Assembly (NCBI GenBank): GCA_023213315.1
Contig: JAKCPI010002765.1
Location: 62,001-126,000, forward strand
Source of the DNA: Euborellia annulipes
Lineage: Eukaryota > Arthropoda > Insecta > Dermaptera > Anisolabididae
Length of the DNA: 64,000 nucleotides
Reading direction: 5' to 3'
Part shown: in pieces, positions 52,101-57,488 of the stretch
Layout of the letters: every line of letters begins with the position of its first letter
How positions within the stretch are numbered: position 1 is the first letter of the stretch
Translations under genes and position numbers: made by a program
The notes under the pieces: generated by a model
Databases searched by the model: none
Seen by the model: only the letters and a program-made list of their open reading frames with translations
Told to the model about the DNA's origin: nothing

Positions 52101-52481
52101 AGCCCTCCAGAGGCAACATCGCGAGGAGATCGAGGCGTTCCGTCAACGACAACCCCATTTCGCCTATTATCCAAGCAATTTCCCAGAAGCAGCGGCCTGC
52201 GGGTGCGACGACCAGCATTCGCCGACGCCTGCCCCGATAGAAGCTTTCCAGACGTTCCAATATATCCCAGGTTATCGACGTGCCCCCCGTCAACGACAGG
52301 GTCGTTGCTCCAGCTGGCTGGAACGACTGCCCAGAATAATCCGCCTCCCGGCTACTACTTCCAGCCGGCCGCGACGCCGCTGCTCCAGGCGGGGATGCGA
52401 TTTGTCTACGGGGCGGCGGGAGCCCCGGTTGAAGGCGAACTCAACCACGATCACCCGCCCACTAATCCTCCGCCGCCTTAG
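11476..52481 (+). CDS. WNK: WNK (with-no-lysine) serine/threonine kinase, complete gene, about 2,900 aa
   Basis: WNKs sense chloride and crowding and phosphorylate SPAK/OSR1, which control cation-chloride cotransporters. Exons (all phase-checked): 11476-11493, 11559-11890, 14887-15124, 20129-20504, 22313-22473, 22539-22711, 22789-23009, 24425-24582, 24743-24831, 27673-27901, 27970-28218, 28299-28409, 28527-30383 (or to 30569), 32959-33035, 34562-34817, 35169-35351, 41632-43008, 45584-45864, 46952-47090, 48174-48338, 48414-48797, 49574-49739, 50570-50769, 51043-51828, 52009-52481. An in-frame TGA at 11467 precedes the ATG. Order: Ser-rich N-terminus, kinase (about residues 340-600), PF2 domain, Pro/Gln-rich stretch, second PF2-like domain, three RFxV motifs, coiled coil. 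The last exon needs one extra base for a good reading frame (see findings). Introns hold most repeats of the window. Minor or alternative exons may be missing. Confidence 0.93.
12048..12184. repeat. Short inverted-repeat element (MITE-like)
   Basis: Begins tcatcagcgagcggctg and ends with its near complement agccgctcgctgatga, about 137 bp, in WNK intron 2. No target duplication was identified. Confidence 0.6.
12345..12669. repeat. Foldback element with hammerhead-like motif, nested in another foldback
   Basis: Arms of about 145 bases from tagtagaaaataaaaggccg to the complement. Each arm has cagcgacgtttcggccgac and a gaagatgg partner (core lacks the first C of CTGANGA). The surrounding repeat at about 12290-12815 is of the same family as 36797-37105 (shared aggagaatta start and agagccaacggttaccag end), so this unit was inserted into an older copy; ggtttttt flanks both sides. 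Confidence 0.75.
13257..13403. repeat. Foldback element
   Basis: Arms starting agcagccaggcagccagtct and ending with agactgattgcctggctgc; the interior repeats ggaaacagttt and its complement aaactgtttcc. In WNK intron 2. Confidence 0.6.
13645..13693 (-). ncRNA. Hammerhead ribozyme-like motif (best-paired copy)
   Basis: On the minus strand: helix I CGATTGTC with GGCAATCG (8 pairs, one G-U), core CTGAGGA, one extra A, helix II GGATGC with GCGTCC (6 pairs, one U-G), core GAAAC, then GTC as the cleavage triplet. This is the order of a type I hammerhead with a minimal helix III. It sits in a partly deleted foldback at 13577-13755, next to a hAT-like end at about 13752-13775. Activity is inference. 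Confidence 0.6.
14571..14673 (+). mobile_element. tRNA-derived SINE head (family 1)
   Basis: Starts gccctcgggcttggtgtagg with A-box-like TGGTGTAGGGG and B-box GGTTCGGATCC, then ttttatttaagccatttgga. It is truncated after tggataccaaat. It matches the heads at 63342, 44178 (reversed) and 46458 (reversed). Confidence 0.8.
14680..14820. repeat. Foldback fragment, family C
   Basis: Ends catctgctgagaatgctgag and gcattctcagcaggcga are complementary. The interior has caacgtttcgaaggcttaa. The same ends enclose the giant inverted repeat at 24857-26704. Confidence 0.55.
15501..15974. repeat. Foldback element with a hammerhead-like motif on each arm
   Basis: Near-perfect arms of about 210 bases from taaaggggatatggaagca to the complement, with an unpaired centre at about 15711-15770. 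The right arm carries a plus-strand hammerhead-like unit, the left arm its minus-strand mirror. Confidence 0.85.
15864..15908 (+). ncRNA. Hammerhead ribozyme-like motif
   Basis: Helix I ATGGA with TCCGT, core CTGAAGA plus one extra T, helix II GGTTTAT with ATAGACC (one bulge), then GAAAC and GTC. The mirror copy is on the minus strand at about 15567-15610. Confidence 0.5.
16296..16415. mobile_element. Tc1/mariner-type MITE, 120 bp
   Basis: Flanked by TA on both sides. Ends CAGTGAGAGGCAATATCAAG and the complement. Shares ends with 18930-19140 and 43394-43603 and a fragment at about 54388. The TA duplication and CAGTG start fit Tc1/mariner. Confidence 0.85.
17890..18318 (+). mobile_element. 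tRNA-derived SINE-like repeat (family 2)
   Basis: The head gggctcgttggtgtagcggg resembles a tRNA A-box; the B-box is degraded. The body has gcaactctacgaggagaggg and gggacgtccctctca, shared with 55264-55772 at high similarity over about 400 bases. Confidence 0.65.
18930..19140. mobile_element. Tc1/mariner-type MITE, 211 bp
   Basis: TA on both sides; ends CAGTGAGGGGCAATATTAAG and the complement; paired arms read cgttttctatttgtgattat and ataatcacaagtagaaaacg. Almost the same length and content as 43394-43603. Confidence 0.88.
19225..19440. repeat. Foldback element with ccttcatcaggac motif
   Basis: Arms pair tccggccttcatcaggac with gtcctgatgaaagccgga. The interior arms tgtttgcctcgagctt and ggcaaacatga relate it to the element at 20700-21149. 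The CTGATGA core is present but the GAAAC part has decayed. Confidence 0.6.
20700..21149. mobile_element. Foldback element with hammerhead-like motif and 8-bp flanking repeat
   Basis: Arms about 20711-20850 and 20996-21142, with an unpaired spacer of about 145 bases. AATCAGCC occurs immediately outside both ends (20692-20699 and 21150-21157). The right arm has TTTGTC-CTGATGA-A-GGCC-GAAAC-GTC-GACAAA, a minimal hammerhead-like unit with helix II reduced to GG/CC; the left arm mirrors it with one change. WNK intron 4. Confidence 0.75.
21576..22039. repeat. Near-perfect foldback element
   Basis: Arms of about 210 bases (ttgattggagaaagggcat to complement). The left arm keeps the sequence ggagacgtttcgagac; the right arm lacks ten bases there, lost between two GTCT repeats, so only one arm retains the GAAACGTC core. 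Confidence 0.8.
22313..27901 (+). CDS. WNK: WNK exons 5-10: kinase domain and start of PF2 domain
   Basis: Exon 5 carries [14 protein letters not shown] and the glycine loop [11 protein letters not shown], where the Lys (about residue 355) is the unusual WNK catalytic lysine. The beta-3 position is Cys in AVAWCELQ, the no-lysine signature. Exon 7 has [19 protein letters not shown] and SFAKSVIG (activation-loop serines). Exon 8 has [12 protein letters not shown] and [20 protein letters not shown]. Exon 10 closes the C-lobe (LLNHEFF) and enters the PF2 fold with [14 protein letters not shown]. All catalytic residues are intact, so an active kinase is expected. Intron 5 is a GC-AG intron. Introns 7 and 9 are repeat-filled. 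Confidence 0.97.
23480..23586. repeat. G/C-run inverted-repeat element
   Basis: Ends tgggcgtaactagg and cctagctacgccca are complementary apart from one base. The interior has runs of 13 and 7 G. In WNK intron 7. Confidence 0.55.
24000..24130 (+). mobile_element. tRNA-derived SINE-like fragment (family 3)
   Basis: A-box-like TGGCAAGTGG and B-box-like GGGTCCGAGTCC are spaced about 35 bases apart, followed by an unrelated AT-rich tail. Not an intact tRNA: no closed acceptor stem is seen. Confidence 0.45.
24947..26623. repeat. Giant inverted repeat with two 801-bp arms
   Basis: Left arm 24947-25747, right arm 25823-26623, spacer about 75 bases. The arms are about equal in length and differ by scattered substitutions and very small indels. 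Parts of one arm recur singly at about 21280-21560 and 54460-54600. It lies inside a second pair of inverted ends (cgcctgctgagaa at about 24859 and ttctcagcagacga at about 26690). All of it is in WNK intron 9. No long ORF. Confidence 0.9.
27026..27296. repeat. Inverted-repeat element in WNK intron 9
   Basis: Ends gggctcctaatatcggat and atatctgatattaggagcc are largely complementary; the interior is unpaired. MITE-like, unclassified. Confidence 0.5.
27970..30623 (+). CDS. WNK: WNK exons 11-13: PF2 end and Pro/Gln-rich region; possible alternative C-terminus
   Basis: Exon 11 completes PF2 ([20 protein letters not shown]) and continues into an Arg/Glu helix and Ala-rich segment. Exon 12 is 37 codons. 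Exon 13 is one very long Pro/Gln/Ile/Ser-rich exon built of imperfect short repeats (SQPQ, PQQT, SMPQ). Two in-phase donors fit exon 14: 30383 (TTTCAG|GTGGGT, strong) and 30569 (GGACAT|GTAATT, weak). The extra segment between them includes a Lys/Arg-rich block ([16 protein letters not shown]) that looks conserved. Without splicing, the frame stops at TAG 30624-30626, which would give a short WNK isoform. Isoform use cannot be decided from sequence. Confidence 0.85.
30897..31480. repeat. Inverted repeat with the same mini spliced ORF on both arms
   Basis: Arms pair from atttcggcact (left) to gtgccgat (right). Left arm: ATG at 30977, donor AAG|GTGAGT at 31000/31001, acceptor TTTTCAG at 31070, exon 31071-31127 ending TGA. 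Right arm, minus strand: 31366-31389 and 31254-31310, with the same junctions, ending TAA. Both read MSQRLLMK + [12 protein letters not shown](F/L)NGPGK. The protein is not recognised. Confidence 0.7.
32084..32625. repeat. Foldback element with hammerhead-like motif and an internal insertion
   Basis: Arms pair aaatgagaaaatg with cattttctcattt. The left arm on the minus strand reads CCAGCT-CTGAAGA-T-helix II-GAAAC-GTC-AGCTGT. The middle (about 32325-32400) holds gcacagtacttgaaaacga and gcagtcgaaacgtt, also found at 35081-35126, so another repeat was inserted. Confidence 0.65.
32959..35351 (+). CDS. WNK: WNK exons 14-16: second PF2-like (CCT-type) domain
   Basis: Exon 15 has a Gly-rich linker, then [35 protein letters not shown] and APDELANKL; exon 16 continues [20 protein letters not shown]. 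In other WNKs a second PF2/CCT-like fold with the pattern VECQLET...TFKF lies downstream of the Pro-rich region, so position and motif agree. Phases 2-1 and 0-0 match across introns. Intron 14 carries a perfect hammerhead-type palindrome (33590-34140). Confidence 0.88.
33252..33382. repeat. Short inverted-repeat element (MITE)
   Basis: Begins cccacatagcactgcaacc and ends with ggttgcagtgctatgtggg; the inner pair is aagcggacatt and aatgtccgctt. In WNK intron 14. Confidence 0.75.
33630..33674 (-). ncRNA. Hammerhead ribozyme-like motif (mirror copy)
   Basis: Minus-strand counterpart of the unit at 34066-34110, with the same helix I, core and helix II. It is therefore present in the left arm of the same palindrome. 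Confidence 0.55.
34066..34110 (+). ncRNA. Hammerhead ribozyme-like motif
   Basis: Helix I TCTGTC with GACAGA (6 pairs), core CTGATGA plus T, helix II GAGAGC...GCGTTC (pairs with one mismatch), GAAAC, GTC. The mirror copy is on the minus strand at 33630-33674. This copy has the consensus CTGATGA core. Confidence 0.6.
35738..36145. repeat. Foldback element with hammerhead-like motif
   Basis: Left arm on the minus strand: TTGTT-CTGAAGA-T-GGG...CCC-GAAAC-GTC-GACAA. The right arm keeps ccgaaacgtcgac but has lost the CTGANGA half. Arms pair gaaaggcattgtaaatagcg with cgctatttataaagcctttc. A related fragment lies at 56108-56185. Confidence 0.7.
36208..36363. repeat. Short inverted-repeat element (MITE)
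   Basis: Ends ggctgaatgctcaccgagcg and tcgattggtgtgcattcagcc are complementary with a few mismatches. Confidence 0.65.
36713..37201. mobile_element. Tc1/mariner-type element interrupted by a foldback insertion
   Basis: TA flanks both ends (36711-36712 and 37202-37203); ends CAGTGAGCACC and GGCGCTCACTG. It contains a 309-bp insertion at 36797-37105. Removing that and one copy of the duplication leaves about 166 bp, a typical MITE length. Confidence 0.8.
36797..37105. mobile_element. Foldback element inserted with a 14-bp target duplication
   Basis: TCTATACCAGATTT occurs at 36783-36796 and again at 37106-37119. The palindrome 36797-37057 (aataggagaattaaattcac to complement) is followed by an unpaired tail (37058-37105, tttcaactagagccaacggt). 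Right arm: CTGAAGA-T-GACAC...GTGTC-GAAAT, a hammerhead-like core with its own paired helix II. The same unit, disrupted, is at about 12290-12815. Confidence 0.85.
38105..38460. repeat. Foldback element with a decayed hammerhead-like core
   Basis: Arms of about 170 bases. The right arm reads CTGAGCA-T-GGTCTTGG/CCAAGACC-GAAAC-GTC: helix II is a perfect 8-bp stem, but the core base before the last A is C instead of G, which should abolish cleavage. Confidence 0.75.
40077..40246. repeat. Compact near-perfect palindrome
   Basis: ttaaatagacgagatggagt to its complement, with gctgttgacgtttcgagcgcc on one arm and ggcgctcgaaacgtcaacag on the other and only about 25 bases between; the centre holds CTGAGGA. 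Confidence 0.85.
40301..40568. repeat. Foldback element with hammerhead-like core
   Basis: The right arm reads CTGAAGA-T-GGTG...CACC-GAAAC; the left arm is its complement with GGGGC variation. The triplet after GAAAC is TGC rather than GTC. Confidence 0.65.
41632..50769 (+). CDS. WNK: WNK exons 17-23: low-complexity region with three RFxV (SPAK/OSR1-docking) motifs
   Basis: RFxV/I peptides bind the CCT domain of SPAK/OSR1. Here they are [10 protein letters not shown] near the end of exon 17 (about 42771-42801), [10 protein letters not shown] in exon 22 (about 49699-49728) and [12 protein letters not shown] in exon 23 (about 50582-50617). Exon 17 is Thr/Gln/Asn-rich with CAA-coded Gln runs. 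Exon 19 carries [17 protein letters not shown] and exon 21 [15 protein letters not shown], short helical segments also seen in WNK tails. Exon 22 has a weak polypyrimidine tract before its acceptor (49572-49573), so its start is slightly less certain. Confidence 0.85.
43333..43378 (-). ncRNA. Hammerhead ribozyme-like motif without an inverted partner
   Basis: Minus strand: helix I AACAGCT with AGCTGTT (7 perfect pairs), core CCGAGGA (T to C change), extra T, helix II GGCTTT with AAAGCC (6 perfect pairs), GAAAC, GTC. It lies immediately left of the MITE at 43394. Confidence 0.55.
43394..43603. mobile_element. Tc1/mariner-type MITE, 210 bp
   Basis: TA on both sides; ends CAGTGAGGGACAATATTAAG and the complement. 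Near-identical in layout to 18930-19140. Confidence 0.88.
43720..43785. repeat. Hairpin repeat, family G (truncated copy 2)
   Basis: ctggtgtgactggcgcacag and acaactttctcttaccttcg match copy 1; the second arm is lost and replaced by T-rich DNA. Confidence 0.65.
43950..44178 (-). mobile_element. tRNA-derived SINE, family 1 (reversed)
   Basis: Read from 44178 down: head gccctcgggcttggtgtagt, B-box GGGTTCGGACTCC, then tttaagccatttgaataccaa, and the CA/TG-rich tail with gttgtcgaaaagactgtgtg. About 230 bp. Confidence 0.8.
44770..45240. repeat. Large foldback element with hammerhead-like motifs on both arms
   Basis: Arms of about 215 bases (tagaaatcaa...gagagagcagctaag to complement) with only about 30 unpaired bases in the centre. 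In WNK intron 17. Confidence 0.85.
45157..45200 (+). ncRNA. Hammerhead ribozyme-like motif
   Basis: Core CTGAAGA plus T, helix II GGCCCT with AGGACC (one mismatch), GAAAC, GTC; helix I is weak here (AGTGTT with GGCTCT, one mismatch and two G-U). Mirror on the minus strand at about 44818-44862. Confidence 0.45.
46198..46458 (-). mobile_element. tRNA-derived SINE, family 1 (reversed, near full length)
   Basis: Read from 46458 down: gccctcggggcatggcgtag, gttagcgtgctaacctcata, B-box GGGTTCGGACCCC, then a palindromic segment (agccaattggataccaaat), then the tail with gttgccgaaaagactgtatg and TG repeats. Confidence 0.82.
47483..47705. repeat. Short inverted-repeat element (Tc1/mariner-like MITE)
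   Basis: Ends acagggtgtctcaaaacaat and attgttttgaaacaccctt are complementary. Inner segments tccgaatacagaggacaaatg and cacatttgtcttctgtattc also pair. TA lies at both borders. Confidence 0.65.
47763..47962. repeat. Near-perfect foldback element
   Basis: gtgagatttggaggatagca to its complement, with aaaacgtttcggctaatttt in the arms and a short centre of about 25 bases. CTGANGA is absent. Confidence 0.8.
48955..49520. repeat. Foldback element with hammerhead-like motifs and poly(G) loop
   Basis: Arms of about 165 bases pair ggcagccaggaaagaaatca with its complement. The centre (about 49133-49260) is a 31-base G run followed by G-rich sequence. The same arm sequence occurs truncated at 13577-13755. 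Confidence 0.85.
49418..49464 (+). ncRNA. Hammerhead ribozyme-like motif
   Basis: Helix I ATTGT with GCAAT (after one terminal mismatch), core CTGAAGA plus A, helix II GGAC with GTCC, GAAAC, GTC. Same family as 13645-13693, with helix I slightly decayed. Confidence 0.5.
51043..52481 (+). CDS. WNK: WNK exons 24-25: C-terminal region with coiled coil
   Basis: Exon 24 contains SADWTRDAL, the counterpart of a conserved block in WNK tails, and three similar S-L/M-A/T-D-L/V motifs. Its start could be 51043, 51046 or 51103; all keep phase 0. Exon 25 begins ESESDDD and forms a coiled coil (about 52048-52150, [20 protein letters not shown]). After about 52268 the frame turns into Arg-rich nonsense, while the frame shifted by one reads a Pro/Gln-rich WNK-like tail ending PPTNPPPP and TAG at 52479-52481. 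The switch coincides with a run of six C at 52282-52287. Confidence 0.82.
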
Positions 52482-54985
52482 CAACCACCAGCCAGATAGT
52501 GTATTTTTCTATAATGTGCGATTTCGAAGAAATCCTCCATCCTTATGATATTAATAGGCTTTGTTATTAGTTCCAAGTTGGCCAATTCTATTCTATAACT
52601 CTTATATATAAAACAAAAACAAAATAAGTATATTTTCATGATCGTCATTTTGTATTAATTTTCCAAGCTTTTGTGTTGGTTATTTGCTTCTTGAATTATA
52701 TTATTATTATTATTATTATTTTTATTGTTATTTAGTATTTGTAAGCTTCCTTATTAGCCCATGGATATAAAAAAAAAGCAATCTGCTTGGAAGTTATAAT
52801 CAAAAAACAGGAAGGAATTATTTGATTATAATTTTTAAGTTGCATATGGACTGAAACGTGTGATAAATGTGAAATTGGTGCTGATTTATTATTTGGCAGC
52901 AAAATAAAATTAATTTTTATTCTCTGTATAAATAAATTATATATAAACATTTTGAGGAAGAGTTTTTTAAGAAAAATGTAAGACTGAATTAAAGTGAACA
53001 AGAAGACGAAGACGAAGACGAAGATACGTATCAATCCATTTTTATTCTTGTTACCGTTCATTTGGGCTAAAAGCGAGAAAGAAATTCAAGAAAAAAAAAA
53101 ACCAACAAAACTTTGTATTTTGTATGATTGCGAAACGAACGACCAACAGGCGAACGAAGAACGAGGAACGAGGAACGAAGAACGAGGTATACGATACGAT
53201 TGGTTATACAATTCTTTTCTTTTCTTTTTTTTCAATTATTATTTTATTTCTCTAATCTCAAATTATTCGATATCTATATCTATCTATCTCTATAGATGTA
53301 CAAAATTATTTCTATTATTATTGTAAAAAGAGAAAAAAAAAGAAAATTTCAAGTTCACTAACTATTATATTAATAGCTTTAAAAAAAAAAATAAAAATTG
53401 GGACATCGATCGATTAAATAAATATTAACTTCAACTTCATAATTCAAATCAAATTAACTGGCACTTGAAATAGACAGGACTTGATTCACCTCCAGCCTCC
53501 AACAACTTCTCTACTTTTTATAATTTATTTGTTGTTTTCGCTAAATTATCATTATTATTATTATTATTATTATCTATTTTAAACTTATAAAGTATTTAAA
53601 GTTTATTTGATATGTGTTCTAACTAATTTTTCTCCTAATCTTCATATCCAATCATTTTCTATTTTTTTTTTCTTTTTTGTGCCTAAAATAAAAGTGATTG
53701 CTATTTCGAGTTCTACCTTCATTTAGATAGAATTCACTTTTTTTTTTATTTAGCATTCACCGTTATTTTGGGTAGAATCTCGGCATTTTAAAAAAAACTA
53801 TTTTTTAATTGTAAACAATTCTTTTATTTTTTTTTTTGGAAATTAAGACTTGATTTATCTATTTAATAAAATAATGTAAAATTTTATATTCTATTTATGA
53901 GTTTTTTTCTTTTTTTTTTTTTTTTTTACTCAAGGAATTGAATTGAATAGAAGCTGCACATGACAAGAATGCAAAATTCTGGCCTCTCTAACTTCAATTT
54001 GAACCTTCGTTTCCGCCCAAATATAAAGAGCTCATGATTTAAAACTAAAAATACAAACAATATAAAAATTACATATTATCCAAAACATTGTATATAAAAA
54101 CAAAGAGACGTAAAATTAAAAAAAATACATGATTAGAAAATAATATATATATATATATAAGAAAACCATAATCCAAAAAATACATAATTAGTAAACAAGA
54201 TTATAGAAAAAAACACGATACAAAAAAATACATTGTATGACGAATACGTTATAATTTTATAAAAGGCACAGAGCAATCTTGGAGATGAGCTCCAGTTAGG
54301 GGTAGCCCTGAACTCGACTCTCGCAAGTTTGACCTGCCCAGTTTTCGAATTCAGATTATTCCGCCTGAGAAAGATGACTCTGTATGTACGATGAGAGGTA
54401 ATATTAAGTCCCAGCCATGCGTTTTCTACTTGTGATTATTTCATTCTTTTTATAAAAGAAAATCGAAAAAGCTGGAAAAGTACATCAGCAAAGTATTAGT
54501 ACTCTTTGGCCTATTTTGATCAAATGCTTCGTGTCACGTGCCAGGGGAAATATAAAATGTCAACCTCCTAGTTCAATTCCTTCATCCTTTAAATTGAAAA
54601 CACACACACAGACGGGCAGGTAAGGATCCCCCCGAACATTTCAAGGTTTAGTTAAGGGAAGAGGAAAGAATTTAAAGACGAAATATTTCATAAATTATTT
54701 ATTTATAAAAATATAACAACTTTTTTGAATTTGGTCATTTATTTGAGAGATTTTTATCAGATCCAAAAATTGAGAGAAAATTTTACAATCAGACAAAATT
54801 AGAAGATAATATAATATAAAGTATATAAAAAGTTTTTTCAAAAATAGATCTTTATAAAATACTAACGTTCTTAATATCCATTTAGAGTAAAAATATTTAG
54901 ATCTTTCTTTATATTAAATAAATTGAATAAAGTAAATATATATATATATAGGTAAAAAAGCTTTGCGTGGATGGGATGGAATGCA
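52482..54985. other. WNK 3' UTR and WNK-SMIM30 gap
   Basis: AT-rich, with ATT and poly(T) microsatellites; a likely poly(A) signal is the AATAAA at about 53687-53692. 54388-54600 is a fusion of a truncated Tc1-type MITE with a piece of the giant-inverted-repeat family. No other gene seen. Confidence 0.5.
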
Positions 54986-55168
54986 TTATAAACGTTCCAT
55001 ATTTGCTCTATTCCTGGCATAATATCCCAAACACGCTAGGATGCCGATGACACCGATCATGAGGCCCAGAACTAACGCGAGAAAGTCCCCGAAATCAAAG
55101 CCATTTGACGCCTGAGCCAGATGGCAAAAGAAGAGCACAAACACCAAGATCACTTGATGACGCCACAT
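54986..55168 (-). CDS. SMIM30: Small integral membrane protein 30-like
   Basis: 60 aa (vertebrate SMIM30 is 59). An N-terminal signal-like hydrophobic segment (about 5-20, VILVFVLFFCHLAQA) is followed by a second hydrophobic helix (about 28-50) with the signature GDFLALVLGLMIGVIGILAC, then LGYYARNR. SMIM30 is a microprotein of ER/membrane; the family is deeply conserved and its human member was first annotated as non-coding. The whole CDS lies in one exon whose acceptor (TTTGCAG) is at 55181-55187, so the ATG at 55166-55168 is the first. Upstream noncoding exon(s) probably lie near 57830-57950. Confidence 0.88.
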   Translation of the reverse strand: MWRHQVILVFVLFFCHLAQASNGFDFGDFLALVLGLMIGVIGILACLGYYARNRANMERL

Positions 55169-55263
55169 GACGCGACAATGCTGCAAATTAAAAGCTTCAT
55201 TTAATACAAATACAAATCAAAACTATTTGAACAAAATAAAGAAGGATATTCAATTTGATAGGA

Positions 55264-55772
55264 CGGGGGGCTCGCTGGTGTAGTGAGCCAGGGAGTCGGC
55301 TTCTGCAAAGAAGATCCCTGTTCAAATCCTTGGCGTGCGGGATTTTTCATTAAATAAAAATATTTATTTAATGTAAACGAATCCTCAAGCAAGCCCTGGA
55401 TTAGAATAAAGGATCTCACCACAATAGCCCTCAGGCAACTCTACGAGGAGAGGGAGTTGCTGTGATATCCCGTCCTGTGGAAGGGACGTCCCTCTCAGTG
55501 ATGCATTCTTCGAAAGGAGTCGGTGCTGAGGGAGTCCCTCCTCAAACTAGGACATCCTCCATAGCATAAAAGAGGTTTGATATAAGGAGCCGGTTGGAAC
55601 CAGAAATAAGGATTAGTTCACTAGCTAGAGACGAGAGCAGGGGGAGGAGTTAGAGATAGGAAATGATGTAACTTCACGGGGTGCCGGTAGATGGCTACGG
55701 CCAGAGGTCAAGATGCGTTTCGTGCACGAAAGCACCTCGGGTAAATAAACTGGGATCCCGATAGGAATTTCA
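55264..55772 (+). mobile_element. tRNA-derived SINE-like repeat (family 2)
   Basis: Head gggctcgctggtgtagtgag with B-box TGTTCAAATCC, then gcgggatttttcattaaata, then a long body with gcaactctacgaggagaggg. Shares about 400 bp with 17890-18318. It lies in the presumed SMIM30 5' intron, antisense to that gene. Confidence 0.7.
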
Positions 55773-56206
55773 AATAATAATAATGATTTGATAGGACAAA
55801 TCAACATAACTTGATTCCATTTCCGGGAGAATTCCTCCGCGAAAACACGAAAGGCCAATAAACACTTTTGAAGGATATACAGGGCGACGACGGCGCCTCG
55901 AAGACGGTGGGGAGGGAAATGTATCAATATATGGAAAAATGTTACTTCCGGTAGCCATCGCTACTAATGTATTTAAATATTTAAATAAATTAATAACCCC
56001 TAATGGCCTTTGAAGTCGAAAACGGTTTTTTTTTTAAATAAAAATAAAATGAGGTGAAAGTAGGTGCAAAAAAGACAATGTGGAGGAAGTTAAAAATACA
56101 GATAGAAGATGAAATAAAAAAAGTCTTGTTTAGGGCCCGAATTATTTTATTTTCCTTTGCCGACGTTTCGGGGACTAAAAAGTAAGTAAGAATTTTAATC
56201 TGGAAG

Positions 56207-57131
56207 TTTACTCGTAGATCCTGCAGGTCTTATTCAGGAGATTCAAAACAAATGATTGTTTTAAATTTTATAATTTATTGCATAGCGACTGGATTGTGTA
56301 CAGAAATTAACAGTTTCGGAGTTCAATTCTCTCCATCCTCAGGCTGTAACAAAGATTTTACATTTATTCACTTTCTGAACATGCCACTATCTCTTTATAA
56401 ATACAATTTATAATTGTCTAATGTTAACATAAATAAATTTTTTTATAAAATCGAAGTCAAATGGTAAAAATTGTGAGGTACTAAATTAAGATGATTAAAA
56501 TAGATAAATTTAAAAATAGATGAATAAAAGAAATGTTAATTAATTTTGAAAGAAATTTTAATATTAAATATTTTTATCAATTGACTACGATTTTATAAAA
56601 AATTTTATTTATGTTTTAACATTAGACAATTATAAATTGTGGAGTTTTAGGCTTTCACAGTTGAATTACAACGTTTCGGCCACTCATTCTGTGGCCTTCT
56701 TCAGGTACAATTCAGCTAAGATTACAAAGGTTGTTACATCTGTGACAATCTCAATTGAACCCATTGTTCAAATACAACCCAATGTTCAAATGAGATTGTC
56801 ACAGATGTAACAACCTTTGTAATCTAAGTTGAATTGTACCTGAAGAAGGCCACAGAATGAGTGGCCGAAACGTTGTAATTTTTACAAATAAACCACAGTT
56901 AAACCGAAAATCCAATTATAAATTGTATTTATAAAGAGATAGTGGCATGTTCAGAAAATAAATAAATGAAAAATCTTTGTTACGGCCTGAGGATGGAGAG
57001 AATTGAACTCCGAAACTGTTAATTTCTGTGCAGAATCCAGTCGCTTAGCAATAAATTATAAAATTTAAAACAATCATTTGTTTTGAATCTCCTGAATAAG
57101 GCCTGCAGGATCTACGAGTAAACTTTACAAT
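56207..57131. repeat. Nested foldback: one palindrome inserted into another
   Basis: Outer arms pair agtttactcgtagatcctgc with its complement over about 200 bases; an inner palindrome (about 56641-56905) is inserted near tttataattgt. Both layers carry a hammerhead-like core on their right arm, with different helix II sequences. Confidence 0.8.
56831..56880 (+). ncRNA. Hammerhead ribozyme-like motif
   Basis: Core CTGAAGA plus A, helix II GGCCAC with GTGGCC (6 perfect pairs), GAAAC, then GTT. Helix I is partly paired. Outer-layer counterpart at about 56985-57030: CTGAGGA, T, GGAG with CTCC, GAAAC. Confidence 0.5.
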
Positions 57132-57402
57132 TTTCTCGTACAAATCCAGTTCTCTTTTAGTAAGTGAGAATGTTCGTTTAGTATATTTCTGAATACACCA
57201 ATTCATTTGCCTGTACACATGTTGAGACCACCATCAGAGTAAAAATGACTCAACATTGTCATGTATTCACTTTCCCCGTAAATGGAGGGAATTTTATATT
57301 CATTAAATAAATTATATGTGTAAGGACAAAGGATTTATGCTAGGTAGCTAGGTTTGTTAGAAAATAAAACTGGCAATGCATATTTATAGGCAGATGCAAA
57401 TA

Positions 57403-57488
57403 ATTCGGGAAAATTGTTTTATTGGCAGGCGAGTGAGAGAAGAATATTTGCAAATCAGTCGTCTGCCAATAAAATTCCCGGATAATTT
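57403..57488. repeat. Small inverted repeat
   Basis: ttcgggaaaattgttttatt...ggcag pairs with ctgccaataaaattcccggat. About 86 bp; unclassified. Confidence 0.5.

Noticed and set aside
52270..52298. 29-nt GT-AG intron in the last WNK exon
   Set aside because: It restores the frame but is shorter than any credible animal intron; a missing C in the adjacent six-C run is simpler.
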